Positions 9,717 to 17,606 of a stretch of 64,000 bases of DNA are shown here, one piece after another (the first letter of the stretch is position 1; the number at the start of each line of letters is the position of its first letter). A model generated the notes under the pieces. It did not search any database. It had not been told where the DNA came from and saw nothing but the letters and a program-made list of their open reading frames with translations. The stretch comes from Thermomonospora echinospora (GTDB lineage: Bacteria; Actinomycetota; Actinomycetes; Streptosporangiales; Streptosporangiaceae). The DNA lies in assembly GCF_900108175.1 (NCBI RefSeq), contig NZ_FNVO01000013.1:147324-211323 (forward strand), read 5' to 3'. The position numbers and the translations under genes were made by a program.

Positions 9717-10238
9717 TCAGTCGCTGAGCCCGATGTGGAGCAGGGTGGCCCATGCCTTGGTGACCAGCAGCAGGTCGTTCCACACGATGTCGTGGCTGCA
9801 GCACATGTCGGGCGGGATCTCGCGGTACGAGCCGCCGTGCGAGGACAGCTCGTAGGCGCGCCGGACCGGCCCCAGATGGGCCTCCAGCACCTCGGCGAGG
9901 TCGTCGGTGAGCGCGGTCACCCGTTCGATCTCGTCGGCGGACAGTTCCAGCTCGGGAGGATCTTTGGGCGGCCAGCTCCGGACGGTCGGGATCTGGGCAT
10001 GGACCAGTTGGTGCAGCCGGTCGCGCCAGGGCCGCCCGACCCGTTCGGCGACCGCCGGGCACAGCGGGATCCCGGACGCCGTGTACAGGGCACCGGCCAG
10101 CTCGACCGGCGCGCGGGACGGCTCGCCGGCCTCCGTGACACCGCACAGGTAGATCGACACGACGTGATCGCAACCGGCGAGCAGTTCCTCCAGCGGCGCG
10201 GCGATCTCCGCGACGGCATCGGCGACTTGGTGGGACAT
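9717..10238 (-). CDS. Hypothetical protein, 173 residues
   Basis: I do not recognise this family. The protein is acidic and mostly helical: residues 1-30 form an amphipathic helix (ADAVAEIAAPLEELLAGCDHVV), followed by a short strand (SIYLCGVTEAG), a region with ELAGALYTASGIPLCPAVAE, and a helix with DEIERVTALTDDLAEVLEAHL. The C-terminal part holds conserved-looking HGGSYREIPPDMCCSHDIVWN with two adjacent Cys and two His, which could be a metal site. It ends in a hydrophobic helix LLLVTKAWATLLHIGLS. No signal peptide or clear membrane span. Codon usage is normal for the genome. It is flanked by the carbonic anhydrase operator and a kinase remnant transcribed divergently, so context gives no function. 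Confidence 0.7.
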   Translation of the reverse strand: MSHQVADAVAEIAAPLEELLAGCDHVVSIYLCGVTEAGEPSRAPVELAGALYTASGIPLCPAVAERVGRPWRDRLHQLVHAQIPTVRSWPPKDPPELELSADEIERVTALTDDLAEVLEAHLGPVRRAYELSSHGGSYREIPPDMCCSHDIVWNDLLLVTKAWATLLHIGLSD

Positions 10239-10304
10239 GGCACCACACCCTCACAGAACGGAGTCGGCGGAGATACCTGATTTCCTCCCGGCCAAAGGAG
10301 CGCA

Positions 10305-10472
10305 GTGCCAGTCCGCCCCCTGACCTCACGCGACCCCGTACAGATCAGCGGATACCGGTTGCCGGGACGGCTCGGCGAAGGCGGACAGGGCGTGGTCTAC
10401 CTCGCCGAGTACGGATCGGACGAGCAGGAGCCCGGCGAGCAGAGCCCGGAGGCGCAGGAACGCCCAGGGTGA
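10305..10472 (+). pseudogene. Ser/Thr kinase N-lobe remnant
   Basis: A GTG at 10305 with AAAGGAG just upstream opens a 55-residue frame containing DPVQISGYRLPGRLGEGGQG followed by VVYLAEY. This is the glycine-rich loop of a Hanks-type kinase of the 'GRLGEGGQGVVYLA' subfamily. After 20 further residues the frame ends at a TGA. Immediately beyond, in another frame, VCLLKVGHSLTGRL resembles the following strand with the catalytic lysine (VCLLKV for the usual VAVKV). The rest of the kinase is missing; the gene at 10572 begins on the other strand. So the locus is a frameshifted and 3'-truncated kinase gene with its original start and ribosome-binding site still intact. Confidence 0.6.
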
Positions 10473-10571
10473 GAGCCGGTCTGCCTCCTGAAGGTCGGAC
10501 ACTCCCTCACCGGACGGCTGCGCGAGAGGCGGGGTGCTCCTCCGGAGTCGGCCGGGCTGCGGAGGCGGCGG

Positions 10572-11294
10572 TCAGGTCGGTAGGCGTTCGGCGGTGGCCT
10601 GCATGTGGGCGGTGGCGTTGCGGGTGACGGGCTCGCCGTGGCCGAAGCAGGCGATCTCGGTGTCGAGGGTCGCCAGGCGTTTGAAGGAGGTGGCGGCCTC
10701 GGCGGTGTCGAGGTTGAAGACTCCAAGGATGATCGGGGTCTGCGGGTCCGGGGACTGCGGGTCGCGGGCGGCGAGGTCGCCGGTGAACAGTACGCGCGGT
10801 CCGGGCAGGTGGAGGGCGATGCTGCCGTCGGTGTGGCCGGGGACGGGCACCACGTGCGCCCCGCCGCCGAAGTCGAGGACGTCGCCGTCGTCGAGTTCGC
10901 GGTCGACGCGGACCGGCTCGGGGCGGCCGGGAGGGAGGCCGGCGTTGGCCCGTTCGAAGATGGGGCGTTCCCAGTCGGCCAGGTTCGGCGGCGGCTCGGG
11001 GGCCTCGCCTCGGATGATCGGCGCCTCGGCGCGGTGGGCGTACACGGTCACCTCTCCCCAGGCGGCGATCTCGGCCGCCGCGCCGACGTGGTCGACGTGG
11101 CCGTGGGTGAGCACCAGCCGCCGCACGTCCGACGGCCGGTGTCCGAGGGAGCGGATCGCTTCGGCGATCTGGGGGCCGGAGCCGGGGGCACCGGAGTCGA
11201 TCAGTGTCAGCCCGTCGGGGTCCCGCCACAGGTAGACGTGCCCAACGGGGAAGCGGAGGAAGTACAGGTCGGTGGTCAGCCGGATGACGTCCAT
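10572..11294 (-). CDS. MBL-fold metallo-hydrolase
   Basis: 240 residues with the full metallo-beta-lactamase signature: Asp33 in LIDSGAPGSG, His64-x-His66-x-Asp68-His69 (LTHGHVDHVG), a later PVPGHTDGS histidine, LFTGDLAARD aspartate, and FGHGEPV near the C-terminus supplying the last histidine. These residues bind two metal ions that activate water. The family includes glyoxalase-II-like, lactonase-like and quinolone-degrading enzymes. Substrate cannot be read from sequence; the length and the open C-terminal helix layout suggest a small-molecule hydrolase rather than a nuclease. No signal peptide. It is monocistronic and follows the kinase remnant tail-to-tail. Confidence 0.9.
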   Translation of the reverse strand: MDVIRLTTDLYFLRFPVGHVYLWRDPDGLTLIDSGAPGSGPQIAEAIRSLGHRPSDVRRLVLTHGHVDHVGAAAEIAAWGEVTVYAHRAEAPIIRGEAPEPPPNLADWERPIFERANAGLPPGRPEPVRVDRELDDGDVLDFGGGAHVVPVPGHTDGSIALHLPGPRVLFTGDLAARDPQSPDPQTPIILGVFNLDTAEAATSFKRLATLDTEIACFGHGEPVTRNATAHMQATAERLPT

Positions 11295-11492
11295 GCGGCC
11301 ACGCTAGGAAGCCGTTCCGATCATGCCCAGGGAGCTACGCCCTCGGCGGATCGGCTGTGGGCGGAATCGGAGCGCCTGGAGCCGTCGGCGGAACCGGAGC
11401 GCGGGGAAGCGGTGCCGGGTCGGCGGACGCCATGTTCCGGCGCGTTGCCCGGCACCAAAAAGACTAATCGGCATAAATCCGGAAATTCATGG

Positions 11493-11520
11493 TTGATTGA
11501 GTTCACATGTGCTCTACTGG
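11493..11520 (+). promoter_or_regulatory. Putative promoter of the PD-(D/E)XK gene
   Basis: TTGATT (11493-11498) and TACTGG (11515-11520) are separated by 16 bases in an AT-enriched tract 30-57 bases before the ATG at 11550. The -10 is weak, so the call is tentative. Confidence 0.3.
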
Positions 11521-11549
11521 AGATCCACTCATCCGACGGCTGGAGCGTC

Positions 11550-13337
11550 ATGGGGACCGATCGCTGGGCCGCGCATCCCGGGCTGCGCGGCAACTCCGAG
11601 GTCATGCGGATCTCGGCGAGCCTGCTGGACCGTACCGAACGGGACTGCGCCGACTTCGCGGCACTCAAGGCCCGGACGGCACTGTGGCCCCGGGCGTTCG
11701 AGCGCAGACGGTACGCGCCGTGGGAGACGTTCCCACTGGGGCTGGTACAGCGAGCCCTGGACGCGGTGGAGTTCGACGGGGCGGAGGTGGACGAGGCCGT
11801 CGCGGACGTCATCGCAGGCAACCGTTCGCCGGTGCATCCGGGGGTCGGCGTGTGGGTGGAACACGCCTGCCGGGCGTTCCTCCAGGCAGCCGAGTGGATC
11901 GCCGACGAGCTGGAGAGCGAGGGAGTTGAGCCGGTGCCCGAGCGGCTGCCCCGGGTGGTGCAGTCGGGGTCGGCGGCCGAGCTGCGGATGCTCACCGCGT
12001 GGGGACGCTGGTACGGGTCGCGCGACGGCACCGTCCGGGAGTTCCGGCGGCTACGGATGAGCCGTACCCGTCCGGTGGCGGCCCCCTCGGACGAGGCGAT
12101 CGCGTTCGTGGCCGCCGCCGGACGGCGCGCGGTCGGCGACCTCTACCGGGACGCGCCGGTCGATGTGGTGGACGACGAGGACGCCCCCACCCGGGTCCGA
12201 GTGGTCGAGGTGGCCCTCGCGGCCGACGTAAGGCCGCGCGTGCTGGTGGACGACTCCCCCGACCAGGTGCGGCGGCGTTACCTGGAACGGGTCAGGCCGC
12301 TGGCGCAGGGCATCACGGTGGGCGGCGAACGGCGGCCGGGACCGGACTGCGTCGAGTGCAAACTGCAGGCTTCGTGTGAGGACCTGCCGCGCGTGCCCGG
12401 CCTGCTGGGTCTGGACGACCCCGGAACGCACCGGCGGACGTGGTCGGTCACCACTGGCCGTCACTACCTGGTGTGCCCGGCGCGGGCCCACCTGCGTGAC
12501 GTGTATCTGCCCGCCGAGACCGGCGTCGAAGGCACCTCGGTACGGCGCGGGGTCGCCGTCCACCAGTGGCTGGAGGCCGCGCACAGCAGGGGGCGTCCAT
12601 GCGCGCCCGCCGACCTGCCCGACGCCGACGCCGACGACCTGGGCCTGGCCGCAGGCGTGATGACGCCCGAGGAGTACCGCGAGGCCAGGCCGTACCTGTT
12701 GACGCACCTGCCGGTGTGCCCGCTGGCGGGTCCGGGGCCGGTCACCGACGTGTCGGCCGAGCCGACGGTGGCGGTGTTCGACCCGGCCGCCGACGTGCTG
12801 GTGGTCGCCCATCCCGACCTGCTGCGCCGGGTGGACGGGCGGCTGGTGTACCGCGAGCAGAAGACCACCGTCCGCGAGCTGCCGGCGGGCACCCCGGGCG
12901 AGGTGTTCGAGCAGGTGCCGCAGCTGGCGCTGGCGGTCCTGCTGATCGCCCACGGTGTCTTCGGGGCGGGCGGGGGCATGGTCGAGCTCGAAGTCATGAC
13001 CCCCTCACTCGCCCAGGTCATGGCCTTCGACGCCGCCGACGCCAAGGTGCTGGACGCGGCACGGCGGCAGATCACGCGCATGGTGCACGGCTGGCACCGG
13101 GACACCGAGTTCGCCCCCTCCCCCGGCCCCTGGTGCGAACGCTGCCCGGTGGCCCGCTGGTGTCCCGCACCCCGCGCGTCACCCCCAACCGGCACGGAGC
13201 CGATCGAGGTGGACGGCGTCCTCATCGACCCCCTCACCGGCGAGGTCCTGGACGCCCCCGTCCCCCTCACCGGCCGAGCCGCCGCCGTCTCCGCCACCCT
13301 CGGCGACCCCGACCCCGAAGCCGACCCCCCGTTCTGA
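11550..13337 (+). CDS. PD-(D/E)XK nuclease-superfamily protein, Cas4/RecB-like
   Basis: 595 residues. The C-terminal third carries the nuclease core: His421-Pro-Asp423 (VVAHPDLLRRVDG), then Glu436-x-Lys438 in LVYREQKTTVREL, followed by a helix with Gln residues (FEQVPQLALAVLL) like the RecB QxxxY motif. Cysteines flank it: Cys267, Cys270 and Cys276 (CVECKLQASC) and Cys529, Cys532 and Cys538 (CERCPVARWC), with another in VCPARAH. This spacing recalls the Fe-S cluster of Cas4 and AddB nucleases. A metal-dependent DNA end-processing role is likely, but no helicase partner is adjacent. The N-terminal 250 residues are unassigned, helical and Arg-rich. Start at ATG 11550 (GGAG 4 nt before); the upstream in-frame region is non-coding in character. 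Confidence 0.8.
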   Translation: MGTDRWAAHPGLRGNSEVMRISASLLDRTERDCADFAALKARTALWPRAFERRRYAPWETFPLGLVQRALDAVEFDGAEVDEAVADVIAGNRSPVHPGVGVWVEHACRAFLQAAEWIADELESEGVEPVPERLPRVVQSGSAAELRMLTAWGRWYGSRDGTVREFRRLRMSRTRPVAAPSDEAIAFVAAAGRRAVGDLYRDAPVDVVDDEDAPTRVRVVEVALAADVRPRVLVDDSPDQVRRRYLERVRPLAQGITVGGERRPGPDCVECKLQASCEDLPRVPGLLGLDDPGTHRRTWSVTTGRHYLVCPARAHLRDVYLPAETGVEGTSVRRGVAVHQWLEAAHSRGRPCAPADLPDADADDLGLAAGVMTPEEYREARPYLLTHLPVCPLAGPGPVTDVSAEPTVAVFDPAADVLVVAHPDLLRRVDGRLVYREQKTTVRELPAGTPGEVFEQVPQLALAVLLIAHGVFGAGGGMVELEVMTPSLAQVMAFDAADAKVLDAARRQITRMVHGWHRDTEFAPSPGPWCERCPVARWCPAPRASPPTGTEPIEVDGVLIDPLTGEVLDAPVPLTGRAAAVSATLGDPDPEADPPF

Positions 13338-13350
13338 ACCACCCGACGCC

Positions 13351-13389
13351 GAGGACCTCCCGTTCCGTGGGGCGGAACGGGAGGTCCTC
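13351..13389. terminator. Bidirectional terminator hairpin
   Basis: A perfect 16-bp stem (13351-13366 pairing with 13374-13389) with a 7-base loop, between the convergent genes ending at 13337 and 13419. There is no poly-U tail, as is usual in high-GC actinomycetes. Confidence 0.85.
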
Positions 13390-13418
13390 GTCAGTTCACA
13401 ACGGGCGGGCCGGGCGTC

Positions 13419-14822
13419 TTACCGGTGGAAGAGCTTGCGGCACTCGTGGAGGTTGGCCTCGACCGACTTGCCGCGGTCGACCTTGAGCTTCAGGGTCTGC
13501 AGGACCTTGCCGTCGGGGCGAGCGCAGGTGAGCGTCCAGGACTCCTGGAGGAATCCGGTGCGGTTTCCGTGCACGCCGTCGGCCTGGTAGGGCGGGATCG
13601 GCCGTACGGAGGGGTTGACGTCCCACACGAAGTGGCCGCCCCGCTCGTCGGCTCGCATGGTGGAGGTCAGGCGGTTGGGGAAGGACACCGGCCGGGAGGT
13701 TCCGTCGGGCTGCGGGACCGGGTTGGTCCACATGTCGAAGTCCTTGCTGATGGTCAGGACGGCGCCCTTGGGGGCGTGACCGGTGATGGTGGAGTGCGCG
13801 GCGCGGTCGGCGGCCTGCTCCATCGCGACCAGGAACGCCCCGCGGTTGCCCTTGCCGGCGTTGGGACCGACGCCCCAGTACTGGTCGGGCACCAGGCTCT
13901 CGAAGGTCCTGGGCAGGCCCATCGGCGTGGTGCAGACCTCGACGGTGACGCCGAGCCCGCGGGTGGCGTAGTAGGACCAGTCGATGACCTCGCCCGCGGT
14001 CTCGTAGTCTTCGGCGGAGGTGGTGTGGTAGTAGCCGTTCTGGGTGCCCATGGCGTCGGCGAAGGACCGGAACGCGTCGATGTCCTGCGGCAGCCCCGCC
14101 TTGAGCTGCAACGGCGGGTACAGCATGTTGGACAGGCAGGTGTGCATCGTCAGGTAGGTCGTGACCTGGCGGGAGGAGATCGTGTCCCGGACGTTGCGGG
14201 TCTCCGGCTCCGACCAGGGCGCGCTGCCCGGGAACGGCTCGTTCGGGCTCCAGCCGAATCCGTAGTTGCGGTTCATGTCGACGTTGGTGGCCGTCCGCCG
14301 GGTGTTGCGGACGAAGCCGTCGACGTTCACGATCGGCACCAGCAGCACGCGGACCTGGTCGAGCAGCCGGGTGATCCGCTTGTCGCGGCCGTGATTGGCC
14401 ACCAGGTCATGGCCGAACTCCATGGTGACCTCGCCGGAGGCCCACTCGTTGCCGTGGTGCATGCCGGTGATGAGGAGCACCGGCTTGCCGTCCTGCTGCT
14501 GGACGTCGTCGGTGATCTCCACACCGGTCACCGCGCGTCCCTCGGAGGTGCGGTGCGGCAGGGTGACCTGCTTGACCAGATCCGGGCGGCGGCCGGCGAG
14601 CGCGGCCATGTCGGACTGGTAGTCGGCGAGGGTGCGGTACTGGGTGCGCCCGCTGGGCAGCGCCGGCGTCTGCGCGGCCTCCGGGCTCGTGGCGGGGGCG
14701 GCAGGCTGGGCGGGCTGGGCGGCCTGCGCCGGGGCGGCCAGGACACCGGTCGTCAGGGCCAGACCGGTGCACAGCGCCACCGCGGCGTGCCGGGATTTGG
14801 ACAGGGCGGATGAAGCCCTCAT
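13419..14822 (-). CDS. Secreted M14-family zinc carboxypeptidase
   Basis: 467 residues from ATG 14822. The N-terminus is a Sec signal peptide (basic start, hydrophobic LALTTGVLAA, then APAQAAQP cleavage region) followed by an Ala/Pro-rich linker. The peptidase domain shows GMHHGNEWASGE (zinc ligands His and Glu in HxxE), an Arg/Asn-rich NVDMNRNYGFGW substrate-binding segment, and MHTCLSN for the third zinc ligand. The catalytic Glu is probably in GVTVEVCTTPMG. M14 enzymes remove C-terminal residues from peptides outside the cell. The C-terminal ~110 residues (GHAPKGAVLTISKDFDMWTN onward) form a beta-rich domain with a final Cys pair, possibly for adhesion or stability. An alternative GTG at 14849 would add nine residues; the ATG fits the signal peptide better. 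Confidence 0.9.
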   Translation of the reverse strand: MRASSALSKSRHAAVALCTGLALTTGVLAAPAQAAQPAQPAAPATSPEAAQTPALPSGRTQYRTLADYQSDMAALAGRRPDLVKQVTLPHRTSEGRAVTGVEITDDVQQQDGKPVLLITGMHHGNEWASGEVTMEFGHDLVANHGRDKRITRLLDQVRVLLVPIVNVDGFVRNTRRTATNVDMNRNYGFGWSPNEPFPGSAPWSEPETRNVRDTISSRQVTTYLTMHTCLSNMLYPPLQLKAGLPQDIDAFRSFADAMGTQNGYYHTTSAEDYETAGEVIDWSYYATRGLGVTVEVCTTPMGLPRTFESLVPDQYWGVGPNAGKGNRGAFLVAMEQAADRAAHSTITGHAPKGAVLTISKDFDMWTNPVPQPDGTSRPVSFPNRLTSTMRADERGGHFVWDVNPSVRPIPPYQADGVHGNRTGFLQESWTLTCARPDGKVLQTLKLKVDRGKSVEANLHECRKLFHR

Positions 14823-15020
14823 GGTCACCACCAAAGGGGTTGAAAACACTCCCGATGATCTTCGGAACGCTCCAAGCCCGCTGTCAACGGGGGTCTTCCA
14901 GGCGCTAACCGTTTCGTCGCCACACCGTTGCCGACGCCGCCCCGAAAGACCCCTCCCCGCGACCGCGAACCGGGGCCGTCATCACAGAACGAGCCGAGGA
15001 CGACCCGGTGGCCGTGGGGC

Positions 15021-17054
15021 TCAGCCGAGCTGCTCGGTCGTGGAGTCGTCCGTGGGAGGACGGAGCGTGCCCTCGACCAGGCCGTCGCCGATCAGCCTGA
15101 TCAGCTCGGCGCCCAGCGCGCCGGCCCGGCGCAGGCCAAGCTCGGCCTCCTGCAGGCGCCGCAGCAGCGCCCCCCGGCGGCGCTGCTCCTCCAGCGGAGG
15201 CAGCGGGATCTCGGCGCGCCGGACGTCCACCCGGTGGCCGGACGACATGGTCGTGTAGTGGCGCAGACCGACCGACGCGCGCAGGACGCCGGCCAGGTAG
15301 TCGGAGTCGATCCGCCGCGGGTCGGGGCGCAGCATGATCAGGTTGCGGCCCAGCACCGCGCCGGGCTCGGTGACGACGGCGGCGGCGGGCACCCGTACCA
15401 GCGGGGAGACGGCCACGTCACCGGGCTGCAGTTCCACGGGCGGGTCGCCGCCCTGTTCCTGCGGCCCGCCGGACGGCGGCCTGCCCTCGGCCACGTCCTC
15501 GGCGGTCAGGACGGGACCGCGGAGGGCGGACTCGGCCGAGGCGGGCCTGCCGGGCGCCTGGTGGATGGTCAGCAGGCCGAGGCGGGCCAGGTCGGAGATT
15601 TGCACGGCCGGGGCGGAGCAGGGTTCGGCCCGCTCGACCGGCGGCACCATGCCGGCCAACTCGTCGAGGAGCCGCACCAGCTCCTCGCGGCCCTGGGCCA
15701 CCCGTTCGATGGCCGGGGCCGCGGTGGGCCGGGTGATGTGGCGGGACGGGCTCAGATCGACCTCGTCGTCGAGCAGGTCGATGATCCGGACCGCGTGACC
15801 CTGGCCCGGCTCGTCTAGATCGCCTTCGGGGTCGTCATCGAAGCGCCGCCACAGCCGCACGGCCGCGGCGACGAAGTCCTCGCCCGTCCGTGAGGTGTCG
15901 ACCATGAGCACCTGGCCGGGCGGGCGTTCGCCGGTCACCGGATGCCGCAGGACCCACACGGTGAGCGGAACGGCCATGTTGGGGACCGCGCCGAGCGGCA
16001 GGGAGACCACCGCGCGCAGGGCGCCGCGCCGCAGCAGGTTGGCGCGGATGCGGCGGCCGGCCCGGCGGCCGGCGGCGGCCGGGGGCATCAGCAGCACGGC
16101 CAGGCCGCCCGGACGACAGTGGGCCAGCGCGTGCTGCACCCAGGCCAGCTCGGACTCGGTGCGCGGCGGCAGGCCGTACTCCCAGCGCGGATCGGTGCTC
16201 AGCTCGTCATAACCCCAGTTGCGGTCGTTGAACTGCGGGTTGGCGACGACCAGGTCGGCCCGTACGTCGGGGAAGGCGTCATGCCGCAGCGAGTCGCCCG
16301 CCCGGATATCGGCGTCGGCGTCCAGCAGGGCCAGCCGGATGGCGGTCATGCGGGCCACCGCCTCGTCGGCGTCCTGCCCCAGCAGCCGCCTGCGCGGCGA
16401 GCCCGCGAGCCCGCCGACCAGGAACGCGCCCGACCCGCAGGCCGGGTCGAGCACCGTCTCGGTCCGCGGGCCGGCCAGGCCGGTCACCAGGCGTACGACG
16501 TCGTGCGGCGTCTCCTGGGTGCGCCGCTTGTGCAGGTCCAGGAAGCGCTCCCGGAGGAACTCGAAAGCCTCCCGTTCGCCGCCCTTCTCCTGCGCCAGCG
16601 TGGCCACGCCCCGGGCCACGGCGACGTGAGCGGCCGGCAGGACGGCGGGGAACGCCTGCTCCCCCGGCAGCTCGGCGGCGGCCCTGCGGACCGCGTCGGG
16701 CAGGGCGGCGGCGACCTCCTCGTCCGTCCCGCGCGCCAGCCGCGTCCAGTGCCGCCGGTCGCGGTGCAGATACAGCAGGAACGCCCCGGCGAAGGTGAGC
16801 ACGTCCACCAGTTGGACGTCGTCGGCGAGCTTGCGCAGCTCCTGCCACAACTGCTCGTCGGCGGGGGCGCCGGCCATCTTGCCCTGGACCCGCAGCCACT
16901 GCTGCACCTCGGTCAGGGAGAAGGACGGGCTGGTCGCGGTGCCGCCGACCGGCTGGGGGAAGTCGTCGTGCCGCTTACGCCAGTTGCTCACCGCCGCCCG
17001 GCCGACCCCGGCGAGCCGAGCGATGTCGGCGGCGGTCACCGTCGCGTCCTGCAC
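15021..17054 (-). CDS. Orphan HTH / N6-adenine DNA methyltransferase
   Basis: 677 residues. Residues 1-50 are a helix-turn-helix (TAADIARLAGVGRAAVSNWR). Residues about 60-180 are helical like HsdM N-termini. The Rossmann methyltransferase begins near residue 195 with motif I DPACGSGAFLVG, which binds S-adenosyl methionine. Catalytic motif IV reads N-P-Q-F (residues 272-275, VVANPQFNDRNWG) where N-P-P-F/Y is the norm. The C-terminal 230 residues look like a target-recognition domain, ending in VDVRRAEIPLPPLEEQRRR, a motif typical of type I HsdS subunits. It is thus an M-S fusion. No restriction subunit lies beside it, so it may be an epigenetic regulator or a solitary protective methylase. GTG 17054 is preceded by GGGGAGG; an in-frame TTG at 17072 lacks one. 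Confidence 0.85.
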   Translation of the reverse strand: MQDATVTAADIARLAGVGRAAVSNWRKRHDDFPQPVGGTATSPSFSLTEVQQWLRVQGKMAGAPADEQLWQELRKLADDVQLVDVLTFAGAFLLYLHRDRRHWTRLARGTDEEVAAALPDAVRRAAAELPGEQAFPAVLPAAHVAVARGVATLAQEKGGEREAFEFLRERFLDLHKRRTQETPHDVVRLVTGLAGPRTETVLDPACGSGAFLVGGLAGSPRRRLLGQDADEAVARMTAIRLALLDADADIRAGDSLRHDAFPDVRADLVVANPQFNDRNWGYDELSTDPRWEYGLPPRTESELAWVQHALAHCRPGGLAVLLMPPAAAGRRAGRRIRANLLRRGALRAVVSLPLGAVPNMAVPLTVWVLRHPVTGERPPGQVLMVDTSRTGEDFVAAAVRLWRRFDDDPEGDLDEPGQGHAVRIIDLLDDEVDLSPSRHITRPTAAPAIERVAQGREELVRLLDELAGMVPPVERAEPCSAPAVQISDLARLGLLTIHQAPGRPASAESALRGPVLTAEDVAEGRPPSGGPQEQGGDPPVELQPGDVAVSPLVRVPAAAVVTEPGAVLGRNLIMLRPDPRRIDSDYLAGVLRASVGLRHYTTMSSGHRVDVRRAEIPLPPLEEQRRRGALLRRLQEAELGLRRAGALGAELIRLIGDGLVEGTLRPPTDDSTTEQLG

Positions 17055-17084
17055 CGCGCCTCCCCGGCTCAACGTCGTTGGTCG

Positions 17085-17119
17085 ATTATATTCACATAAA
17101 GATCACTTCTTCACGTGAA
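17085..17119 (-). promoter_or_regulatory. Promoter of the methyltransferase gene with TTCACGTGAA palindrome
   Basis: On the minus strand a perfect TATAAT -10 box lies at 17090-17085, about 31 bases before the GTG. Around -35 is the 10-bp perfect palindrome TTCACGTGAA (17110-17119), with a related half-site TTCACATAA at 17091-17099. No good TTGACA is present, so an activator or repressor binding the palindrome is plausible. Confidence 0.55.
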
Positions 17120-17206
17120 CACCGTCTCCCCAGGTCAGAGCCTAGTGGAAGGCGTAAAGGGTGGTGTCAAGGAGCTGGACGCAGCGGACGTGACCGGCAC
17201 GTCGCC

Positions 17207-17475
17207 CCTCGTCGAACTTCATAACGAGAAAGTCCCCGCCCGGGCACGGGCTTCGCCGGTATCCGCATGCCCCTGCCACCTCGACGCCCCGACCTCGTCA
17301 CAGAGCCGTGAGCTTCACGAAAACGCGAACCATGGCAAGCGGCTTCGCACCAGCCAGAGACCCGCTGGCCCCGGACGTCCTGGCCTCGTCACGGAGCCGG
17401 GAGCTTTGCAAGGGCGGGGATCACGGCAGGCGGCTTCGCGCCGGACGGGGAGCCGCCAGTTCCGGCGGGCCTGCG
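17207..17475 (+). repeat. Imperfect tandem repeat, about 90-bp unit
   Basis: Two clear copies (17293-17383 and 17384 to about 17470, period 91) start CCTCGTCAC(A/G)GAGCCG and share GCGGCTTCGC in their middle. A third, more diverged copy starts at 17207 (CCTCGTCGAACTTC). The tract fills most of the 550-base gap between the divergent methyltransferase and kinase genes. The frame crossing it (17115-17603, +) looks non-coding. Confidence 0.6.
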
Positions 17476-17606
17476 GATGGCCGGTCTGCGGGGGGAGGGA
17501 GAAGTCGCTGAAGGGATCGTTCCCTGGGGGTGATCGGCGTACTGTCTCGCCAGAGTCGCCGGGGCTCTTCCGGCGAAGGGCGTGTGTGCCGGGCGGGAGG
17601 TGAGCG

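Noticed and set aside
10473..10571. Continuation of the kinase N-lobe as a programmed frameshift
   Set aside because: No slippery sequence or downstream kinase motifs exist; a decayed gene is simpler.
17115..17603. Plus-strand frame of 162 codons between methylase and kinase
   Set aside because: Spans the tandem repeat and has no protein-like composition.
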